From assembly GCA_028712015.1 (NCBI GenBank), contig JAQTRB010000018.1, forward strand, positions 1-14,156: a stretch of 14,156 bases of DNA. Reading direction: 5' to 3'. The position numbers were made by a program, and so were the translations under genes. This document shows positions 8,854-14,156 of the stretch, one piece after another (the stretch's first letter is position 1; every line of letters starts with the position of its first letter). Source of the DNA: Syntrophales bacterium. GTDB taxonomy: Bacteria; Desulfobacterota; Syntrophia; Syntrophales; UBA5619. The notes beneath the pieces were generated by a model. It was not told where the DNA came from and did no database searches. It saw only the letters and a list, made by a program, of their open reading frames with translations.

Positions 8854-10023
8854 CTAAGCGCCGAGGAGTTCGCCGATGGGTTGCAAATCTTCCACCCGAT
8901 CGCAGACCGCCTTGACAATCATGATGATGGGCACACCCAGCAGTAACCCCCACACACCCCATAACCAGCCCCAAAACAGCACCCCGACAAAAACCACCAC
9001 TGGGTTCATTCGGCTTGTCCGACCGATCAGCCATGGCGTCAGCAAATAACCTTCGAGACTGGTGATGACCAGCGAGATGCCCGCGATCAGAAGAGTCATG
9101 CCGAACGTGCCGAATTGAAGAAAGGCGAAGAGTGCCGTGCCGCCGGTCACAATGACCGGCCCGAGATAGGGGACGGTATTCAGTACCCCGGCGGCGATCC
9201 CCCAGATGGCCGCATGCTCCAGGCCGATCCAGAGAAAGGCGAGCCAAGTCGCCACGCCGACCAGAATGCTGGTGAATATCTGTACGAGCAGATAGCGTTG
9301 AATCTGGTTGGTGATTTCATCCAGTACCTGGAGGGTGATTTTTTTCTTGCTCAGGGTAGGTCCGCTGATCTTAACGAGTTTACGCCGGAACGTGTCTCCC
9401 GAAACCAGCATGAAATACGCCAGAAACAGTACCATTGTGAGTTGACCGGTAAATCCGACCGCACTCTTGGTTCCCATCCAAAAGTAGTCTTGGACATTCA
9501 GTTTGGGCTTTTCGATCCGCACCCGCGTCACACCGTGCGGGACGTCAGGTTCCGGAGCGCCCGTCTCGCTTGCCGCCCGCTCGAGTTGGGTGGCGGTTTT
9601 TTGCATGTTCTCCATCGCGCCTTCGGACGTTCCCCGGTCTTTGAGTCTTGCCAGGCGAATCTTCTGCGCGGCGTCGGGCAGGGTTTCGATCAGCTTGGTT
9701 GCATCATCGCTGAGCGAATAACCCAATGAGCCTGTCGCCCCCACGATACAGAGCAACAACAGCGCGGCTCCAATGGCGCGCGGGATTCGCCACTTTTGCA
9801 TCAGATTTACGGTTGGAGAAAGCGCATAGCTGATCATCACGCCCAACATCAGCGGGATGAAAATCGCACTGGCCCAATGCAACACGAAGATGACCGCGAG
9901 CAGATGGAGCGAAAAACTGTGCACATCAACGGGTATGCGCCGCACCAAAGGATCGGGTCCTTGAGGGCCCCGCACGCCCGGATGCCGGATACCGTTCAAG
10001 TCGGCCGAATGCTTGTTCTCCAT
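8854..10023 (-). CDS. AI-2E family transporter-like multi-pass membrane protein
   Basis: This 389-residue protein has the AI-2E (PF01594) layout and usual length. A hydrophilic N-tail of about 37 residues is followed by membrane segments at about 38-68 and 82-104. A soluble loop of about 80 residues (105-187) comes next, then further segments near 188-208, 246-285, 286-325 and 341-372. Family signatures NTVPYLGP (282-289) and EGYLLTPWLIGR (324-335) are present. Members include the E. coli TqsA AI-2 exporter and Na+/H+ antiporters; most have unknown cargo, and nothing here points to AI-2. The gene lies 97 nt after the lipoprotein, probably as the last gene of the sigma-54-driven operon. The start has only a weak AGAG-type ribosome site (AAAGAG about 9 nt upstream), suggesting low translation or a slightly different start. 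Confidence 0.93.
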   Translation of the reverse strand: MENKHSADLNGIRHPGVRGPQGPDPLVRRIPVDVHSFSLHLLAVIFVLHWASAIFIPLMLGVMISYALSPTVNLMQKWRIPRAIGAALLLLCIVGATGSLGYSLSDDATKLIETLPDAAQKIRLARLKDRGTSEGAMENMQKTATQLERAASETGAPEPDVPHGVTRVRIEKPKLNVQDYFWMGTKSAVGFTGQLTMVLFLAYFMLVSGDTFRRKLVKISGPTLSKKKITLQVLDEITNQIQRYLLVQIFTSILVGVATWLAFLWIGLEHAAIWGIAAGVLNTVPYLGPVIVTGGTALFAFLQFGTFGMTLLIAGISLVITSLEGYLLTPWLIGRTSRMNPVVVFVGVLFWGWLWGVWGLLLGVPIIMIVKAVCDRVEDLQPIGELLGA

Positions 10024-10119
10024 TCAGGATCACTCTTTACACTCTTTCGTTGCCGTGACCAATCCTTTCGTCAGCGGCTGGATTGTCTGAGCTTCAACTG
10101 GCGTACTTTGCCGAGGCTC

Positions 10120-10314
10120 TTATTTTTGGGTGTCTTTTACGGCGTCCTGAACTTTCTCACCCGCCTTTTCGATCTGGTCTCCGGCTTTTTCTACCGCCTT
10201 ATCGATTTTCTTGCCGGCTTTCTCGACCGGTCCTTCTTTCGTGCAGCCGGATAGCCCAGCCATCAGGACGATCGTTGCCAATACTATGACGACGCTTTGA
10301 ACATATTTCTTCAT
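10120..10314 (-). CDS. Small lipoprotein with amphipathic Lys/Glu/Ala-rich helix
   Basis: This is a 64-residue precursor with a basic start (MKKY), a hydrophobic core and the lipobox LSGC, with the lipidated cysteine at 24. The mature part of about 41 residues is an almost continuous charged helix built on EKAG/DKAV-like units (EKAGKKIDKAVEKAGDQIEKAG), a pattern of amphipathic or coiled-coil repeats. Ser and Gly around the cysteine give no obvious inner-membrane retention signal, so an outer-membrane anchor is possible. The ribosome site AAGGAGG is near perfect, 6 nt before the ATG. It starts 34 nt after the YtxH gene stops, so the two are surely co-transcribed. Its size recalls entericidin-like or Lpp-like peptides, but homology to either is not established. 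Confidence 0.87.
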   Translation of the reverse strand: MKKYVQSVVIVLATIVLMAGLSGCTKEGPVEKAGKKIDKAVEKAGDQIEKAGEKVQDAVKDTQK

Positions 10315-10348
10315 GAGTATCCTCCTTAACGAACATCATTCCCGGTTT

Positions 10349-10708
10349 CTACTTGAAGGCATGAACGGCCGTATTCACAGCTTTCGTCAGGCGGCCCTTG
10401 GTGTCCTGAAACGCTTCTTTCCCCAGTTCAGTCAACTCATCCACCTTTTCCTCCATTTCGCCGACCTTCTCCTTCGTGGAAGACTCCAGGTACTTCAACT
10501 GCTTGACCGCCGATTCATAGGCCTTGCTGCTCTTTTTCAGAGCCGCCTTGTATTCCTCTTTGGCCTTTATCAGCAATTTCTCCGCCTTTCTGTTGATGCC
10601 CGCCCGTGTCTTTCGACCGCTTTGCGGCGCATAGAGAATAGCGATCGCGGCGCCAATGACACCCCCAACAATAATACCCTTCATGAAACCTTCGATCTGA
10701 TTCGACAT
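10349..10708 (-). CDS. YtxH-domain membrane-anchored protein
   Basis: This 119-residue protein has a single N-terminal membrane segment (FMKGIIVGGVIGAAIAIL, about 8-25) followed by YAPQSGRKTR (26-35), the signature of YtxH-type stress-associated proteins. The rest (40-119) is a long Lys/Glu-rich helix, probably a coiled coil (KLLIKAKEEYKAALKKSSKA and similar). The ATG at 10708 is chosen because AGGAGAGG lies just upstream. An alternative ATG at 10738, ten codons earlier, overlaps that ribosome site and is unlikely. The gene sits between DUF3309 (151 nt upstream) and the lipoprotein (34 nt downstream), forming a set of small envelope proteins. In other bacteria YtxH genes often respond to general stress; the molecular role is unknown. 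Confidence 0.9.
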   Translation of the reverse strand: MSNQIEGFMKGIIVGGVIGAAIAILYAPQSGRKTRAGINRKAEKLLIKAKEEYKAALKKSSKAYESAVKQLKYLESSTKEKVGEMEEKVDELTELGKEAFQDTKGRLTKAVNTAVHAFK

Positions 10709-10859
10709 GGCTTTGCCTCTCCTTTTCTCCATTCGCATGTTCGCCGACGTTACATCTTGTCTTCAGCCTTCAAGTTCATCTGGTTTGATTGTTCATGCAA
10801 ATTACCCGCAGGGACGCTGCAACACCGGCCACGTAGAGCCGGCATTCCATAAAGTCGCC

Positions 10860-11012
10860 TCAGATCCGCCCCATCAGCAGCAGGATAAGCACAATCAGAA
10901 GAACCAATCCGATTGCGCCGCTGGGATAGTATCCCCATTTTTTACTGTGCGGCCAGGTGGGCAGTGCGCCGACTAAGACGAGAATAAGAATAACGATCAG
11001 TATGGTCCCCAT
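10860..11012 (-). CDS. DUF3309 small hydrophobic membrane peptide
   Basis: This 50-residue peptide has two membrane segments (about 3-17 and 34-48) flanking a conserved polar centre, ALPTWPHSKKWGYYPSG. The PTWP...WGYYPSG motif and length are diagnostic of DUF3309, widespread in Proteobacteria and of unknown function. GGAGGG lies 5 nt before the ATG at 11012. It is the first gene after sigma-54 promoter copy B, with a predicted leader of about 67 nt, so it opens the operon with YtxH, the lipoprotein and AI-2E. The 151-nt gap to YtxH holds only a weak GC-rich hairpin near 10825-10843 and no T-run. Confidence 0.92.
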   Translation of the reverse strand: MGTILIVILILVLVGALPTWPHSKKWGYYPSGAIGLVLLIVLILLLMGRI

Positions 11013-11090
11013 ATTTTCCCTCCATTCCTGCCATTTGACTTTCTTGTTTTTCCATCATTTGTGTGAATACAAAGATCATGAAGGGGTAAT

Positions 11091-11107
11091 AGCAAATAGT
11101 CTGCCAA
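11091..11107 (-). promoter_or_regulatory. Sigma-54 (-24/-12) promoter, copy B, upstream of the DUF3309 operon
   Basis: The minus strand reads TTGGCAGACTATTTGCT, with GG at 11105-11104 and GC at 11093-11092, exactly 10 nt apart. This is a near-consensus RpoN site. The predicted start of transcription is near 11080. It is a diverged duplicate of the promoter at 8652-8668 with the same upstream geometry. Confidence 0.84.
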
Positions 11108-11130
11108 TAGCCGAAGGAAAATCAGAAGTT

Positions 11131-11141
11131 TTGATTCATCC
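11131..11141 (-). promoter_or_regulatory. Conserved linker block, copy B (possible IHF half-site)
   Basis: GGATGAATCAA on the minus strand is identical to the block at 8692-8702 and at the same distance from its promoter. Conservation inside an otherwise diverged linker suggests a bound protein. The IHF consensus is only partly met. Confidence 0.4.
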
Positions 11142-11204
11142 TATGATAACAGCAGATTAGATTTACAGAACAGAACAGCGGAAAAATATGAAAAGAGTCC
11201 TTTG

Positions 11205-11238
11205 CCTCAACATTTAGCGGAACCTCAATATATGGAGG
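11205..11238 (-). promoter_or_regulatory. Tandem upstream activator palindromes, copy B
   Basis: Plus-strand CCTCAACATTTAGCGG (11205-11220) and CCTCAATATATGGAGG (11223-11238) have centres 18 bp apart. The nearer is centred 120 bp from the -12 GC, exactly as in copy A. The two versions of the site are in opposite order relative to copy A. The consensus is CCTCAA(C/T)AT(A/T)T(G/T)GAGG. Confidence 0.68.
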
Positions 11239-11294
11239 GATGATTTGAAGGCAAGCGGACCAATCTGCTTCTTTTGTCGCCGGTCATCTCAGGA

Positions 11295-12902
11295 TCAGCG
11301 TTGGTCGGCGCTGCGCCACTCGACCGCGCCGAACCCGGGTTTGCCAAGTAATGTGTACACCAGGCTGACGGTTCCCACCGTCTGATGACTGTCGGTTCGG
11401 TCGGGATACTGTGCATCCCGGAGGGACGTGGTGTATTGGATCCCGAGGGCGTGACGGCCGTAAATACGGACGGTGAATCCCATGTTCAGGCGGTCGATAT
11501 TCTCTCTTCCTCCCGGGTCTGCGCCACCCATGCCGGTCACGTAATACGCGCGTCCCGTTAAGTCCAGCATGGCCCTGTCGCCAAAGATGAGGCGAAGCGC
11601 GAGGAGCCCCTGCGGGGCGGCGCCGTAGTGATAGTCGCGTTCACCCTCTTGAGCCACATTGCCGGCCGCCGCATAGCCGATTCCCCCGAGGAGCGAGCCT
11701 TGGAGCGCTACCGCTCGCGAGAGCCACCATTGAAAGGTCGTGCCGAAAGAGACAGAGGTGCTCGAGATGCGGAAGATGTGCGGCGATATATAGTCATAAC
11801 CGCCATAGAGGCCCCATATCCCGCGATAAGTATCGCCGGCATCGTATTTCTTTCCGAGAAGGAGGCCTCGAATCATGACGTTGTCAAAAGGATTGTCCAC
11901 GTTGCCGAGACTGGTGAATTCAAAATGGAAGTAATCGAAAGGACGCGTGTAGGAATATCCGGGCTTCCCGGGGAGCCCGTAGGCCATGGAGAAGTCCGCA
12001 GTCGCCTCATTCCGCCTGATGGTGCTCGAGACACCCCGGTCGTTCAATTCCGAGTTCGGACTTACACCAATCCGCAGGCGCCAAAAGGTGGCTGGATTAT
12101 GGCTTGGAAATAAAGGCTTGAACCGGTCTCCAAAGGCAAGGCGGTTGATCCCCGTGGGCGGTGAGATGATGGTTGCACCCAACTCGCGCCAGAACCCGGG
12201 TTTGTCGCCATCCTCCTCGAGCACCAAACCGGCCATCCGGAAGAGCGCCTCCCCGAAGAAGCTCCCACCAATGCCGCTGGCGAATTGGTCATTAATGGAG
12301 GGTGGTGTGTTCTCTCCACCCATTTCCCAGAGAAAGCTGCCCACGTTTGTGTAAAAGAACGATTCCCAGTAGCTGAGGCCCGCTGAACGGGCGAATCCAT
12401 GGTACATAGAACCCTGATACGGATGCATGAACTGGTTCACGTTGAAGGCGTCCGTGTCGACCACCCAGGGCCCATGATTGAGGTGGTCCCAGAAGGTTGA
12501 CAGGTTCGTGTTGTAGGTTTTTTCCCCCGACGGCTCTACCGAGTTGGGGTAGGCAAGCCGGTCGTACCCGCTGAGAAGAAGGAGGAAGGCGGGAATTTCC
12601 AGGGCCGGGATGAGGTAACTCTTGCCGCTGCCCGTCTCCCAAGATAAGGCCTGTTTGGTCTGCACGGGTTCTTCCTTCAACGACGATTTCCCGCCCATGG
12701 AAACATTTACGGTCCGGTTCGGGGTCATGTCGGAAAGCTTGATCCCATCCGATGCCGTCTTATTCTCATATCCGGGTTTTGACGCAAGCAGGGTGTAATT
12801 CCCATCGCCTCCCTGGGCAAAGGCCAAGCGACCCACAGCGATCACCACACCCACAAGAAAGACCGCAAGAACCGCTTTGGATGCTTTTCTTGAGTATTTC
12901 AC
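11295..12902 (-). CDS. Secreted DUF3943-type protein, probable outer-membrane/periplasmic
   Basis: This encodes 535 residues from the chosen GTG. The N-terminus is a signal peptide: basic KYSRKASK, a hydrophobic core and AFA-Q cleavage near residue 29. The central region has NVNQFMHPYQG (154-164), YHGFARSAGLSYWESF, GSFLWE and a GGSFFGEALFR stretch near 212-222. I recognise these as the DUF3943 family, whose function is unknown. The C-terminal 250 residues are rich in alternating aromatic strands, for example HALGIQYTTSLRDAQY and VGTVSLVYTLL, suggesting a beta-barrel. The GTG at 12902 is preferred because AAGGAAAAG lies just upstream and the signal peptide then starts normally. The frame also opens at a TTG at 12968, but that lies in the preceding terminator. 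Family assignment is by memory of motifs. Confidence 0.78.
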   Translation of the reverse strand: MKYSRKASKAVLAVFLVGVVIAVGRLAFAQGGDGNYTLLASKPGYENKTASDGIKLSDMTPNRTVNVSMGGKSSLKEEPVQTKQALSWETGSGKSYLIPALEIPAFLLLLSGYDRLAYPNSVEPSGEKTYNTNLSTFWDHLNHGPWVVDTDAFNVNQFMHPYQGSMYHGFARSAGLSYWESFFYTNVGSFLWEMGGENTPPSINDQFASGIGGSFFGEALFRMAGLVLEEDGDKPGFWRELGATIISPPTGINRLAFGDRFKPLFPSHNPATFWRLRIGVSPNSELNDRGVSSTIRRNEATADFSMAYGLPGKPGYSYTRPFDYFHFEFTSLGNVDNPFDNVMIRGLLLGKKYDAGDTYRGIWGLYGGYDYISPHIFRISSTSVSFGTTFQWWLSRAVALQGSLLGGIGYAAAGNVAQEGERDYHYGAAPQGLLALRLIFGDRAMLDLTGRAYYVTGMGGADPGGRENIDRLNMGFTVRIYGRHALGIQYTTSLRDAQYPDRTDSHQTVGTVSLVYTLLGKPGFGAVEWRSADQR

Positions 12903-12959
12903 GTCTTTTCCTTTCTTTCCGGCGAATCCATGGCGGGACAGTGATGCGAAATTGTGTTT

Positions 12960-13004
12960 CAAAAACAAGGGCCCGGATCAGTGAAAAATACCTTTCCGGG
13001 CCCT
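12960..13004 (-). terminator. Rho-independent terminator of the VWA/OmpA gene
   Basis: On the minus strand AGGGCCCGGA (13004-12995) pairs perfectly with TCCGGGCCCT (12977-12968) around a 17-nt loop, followed by TGTTTTTG. It starts about 14 nt after the stop codon at 13018 and separates that gene from the DUF3943 gene, which therefore needs its own promoter. No convincing sigma-70 promoter is visible in the roughly 60 nt that remain. Confidence 0.82.
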
Positions 13005-13017
13005 CGCTTTCGCGCTC

Positions 13018-14156
13018 CTATTGCACGACGATTTCAAAAAGGACTCTCATGTTTGCCTTCGCTTCTTTCGAATACAGCTCTTTGGGCGCTGCTTCGTACA
13101 TTGCCGGGTCTGTCTCTCCATAGCCGATTGTGGAAAGCCTGTCCCGCGTAATGATGCCTTCATTCGCGAGGTAGTCATAGACGGCATTTGCCCTTCTCTC
13201 GCTTAGCTTCTGATTGTAGGCAGCAGTCCCGGAAGCGGATGTATACCCTGCAACACGGACTTTGGCTTTGGGATTATCTTTCAGAATCTGGATATTCCGT
13301 TTGAGGATCGCCTTCGCTTCCGGCTTCAGGGTCGACTTGTCGAAATCAAAATGGATATCCTCAAACGCCAGAACAATGACCTTCGGCCCAGCGGGGGCGG
13401 CCGTCGCCTTCGATTCAGCCACCGCGGCTACGACCTTTTCCTCGGCCTTCGGCTCAGCAGCGATGATCACGACCTTCTCCTCCGGTTTTGCAGCCAACTT
13501 TGAATAACGGGAACAATCTCCCGAGATGACTTTATCCACAAAAGCGGCCATGGCCTCCGGGGTTTCCAGTTTATCGGCATTGACCGTATATCCGCCTTCA
13601 ACGTTCTGCACGATCTGTTCTGAAAGTTCTTTCCCATTGAGAGTGTATCCTATCTGGACGGCATACACGCAGAGCCTGTCGCCGTACTCTGCGTTTACTT
13701 GGGTAATGGCCGCCATGACGGCTTCAGGCCTGATGTCATCGACACCGGGAACTTCAGAAAAATCACTGACAATAATCATGGCCGAATTACCCTTCGCCCC
13801 TCGAAGATCACTGCCTGCTGCGGTAATCGCATTTGCCATCGGCGTTCTGCCGTACGGCAAGCCCATCCAGTTGATTGCCTTTGTATAATCATCTTTAACG
13901 AGCGGCTTCATGCCGTAGACCAGGGCCGTCTCTTCGCCCCAGAAAGTTCTGAGCCCGGTGTTCAGTTTGATTTCGGGGATCGTCGCGATCATGTTCCTTG
14001 TGGCGTCTTTCGCATGGATCAGACGGGTGGCTTCATTGAGCGTCGGCTTGCCATGCAACTGACCCATGGAAGCCGATTTGTCAAAGAGGACAATGACATT
14101 GTCCGTCTTCTGAACAATTTGACCTGATTGAATTCGAGGGTTCAAATCAGCCTGCT
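13018..14156 (-). CDS. VWA-domain plus OmpA C-terminal domain protein, 5' end outside the window
   Basis: About 378 residues are visible. The frame continues past the right edge, so the N-terminus and probable signal peptide are missing; a TTG at 14145 is only an internal codon. Residues are counted from it. A von Willebrand factor A domain (about 15-208) has a complete metal-ion site: DKSAS (22-26), T101 in GRTPMANAI and D128 in IIVSDFSE. An Ala/Lys/Glu-rich linker (about 215-255) follows, then an OmpA/Pal-type peptidoglycan-binding domain (258-375) with FDFDKSTLKPEA, YNQKLSERRANAVYDYL and TIGYGETDP. It probably tethers a protein-binding module to the cell wall in the periplasm. The usual ligand-binding Asp of GHTD is replaced (GYTS, S303), while the partner Arg (R318) is kept, 15 residues later as in canonical members. 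A strong terminator follows. Confidence 0.93.
   Translation of the reverse strand, partial: QADLNPRIQSGQIVQKTDNVIVLFDKSASMGQLHGKPTLNEATRLIHAKDATRNMIATIPEIKLNTGLRTFWGEETALVYGMKPLVKDDYTKAINWMGLPYGRTPMANAITAAGSDLRGAKGNSAMIIVSDFSEVPGVDDIRPEAVMAAITQVNAEYGDRLCVYAVQIGYTLNGKELSEQIVQNVEGGYTVNADKLETPEAMAAFVDKVISGDCSRYSKLAAKPEEKVVIIAAEPKAEEKVVAAVAESKATAAPAGPKVIVLAFEDIHFDFDKSTLKPEAKAILKRNIQILKDNPKAKVRVAGYTSASGTAAYNQKLSERRANAVYDYLANEGIITRDRLSTIGYGETDPAMYEAAPKELYSKEAKANMRVLFEIVVQ

Noticed and set aside
8697..8918. 73-codon minus-strand frame over the end of AI-2E and the promoter A region
   Set aside because: It overlaps the AI-2E C-terminus in another frame, has no family motif and covers the conserved regulatory module.
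10741..10859. TTTGCA near 10800 as a sigma-54 -12 element for YtxH
   Set aside because: The -24 position reads TG instead of GG and no upstream palindromes are present.
11628..12113. 161-codon plus-strand frame opposite the DUF3943 gene
   Set aside because: Antisense shadow of a gene with a signal peptide and family motifs; no recognisable domain.
12903..12968. TTG start at 12968 for the DUF3943 protein
   Set aside because: It lies in the arm of the upstream terminator, has no ribosome site, and would bury the signal peptide 22 residues in. The GTG at 12902 fits better.

Overview
The window reads as a chromosomal segment of a Gram-negative bacterium, about 55-60% GC by eye. It shows outer-membrane and lipoprotein genes, an OmpA-type peptidoglycan-binding domain and sigma-54 promoters. 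The gene mix (YtxH, DUF3309, AI-2E, DUF3943 and a very long NdvB-like enzyme) would fit a Desulfobacterota/deltaproteobacterial lineage, but that placement is inference and no marker gene is present. All recognisable genes lie on the minus strand, so the window is read from right to left. No rRNA, tRNA, CRISPR array, transposase or phage gene was seen.

Right end (14156 to 11295): a von Willebrand factor A plus OmpA-domain cell-envelope protein, cut by the window edge, is followed by a strong intrinsic terminator. Next comes a secreted DUF3943 protein, predicted to sit in the outer membrane or periplasm.

Middle (11294 to 8854): a sigma-54 promoter with two upstream palindromes precedes a compact run of four envelope genes. 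These are a 50-residue DUF3309 membrane peptide, a YtxH-domain protein, a small helical lipoprotein and an AI-2E family multi-pass membrane protein.

Left part (8853 to 1): a second copy of the same sigma-54 module precedes a small antibiotic-biosynthesis-monooxygenase-fold (ABM) protein. A terminator-like hairpin fused to a ribosome binding site then leads into a giant cyclic beta-1,2-glucan synthase-like gene (ndvB type). That gene fills the remaining 8 kb and runs off the left edge.

The most interesting signal is regulatory. Two diverged copies of one 148-bp module (8652-8799 and 11091-11238) have identical geometry: a perfect -24/-12 element, then two 16-bp palindromes with centres 18 bp apart, the nearer centred exactly 120 bp from the -12 GC. 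They suggest one enhancer-binding protein co-controls the small envelope operon and the ABM/ndvB unit, possibly as an envelope or osmotic-stress regulon. The regulator itself is not in the window.
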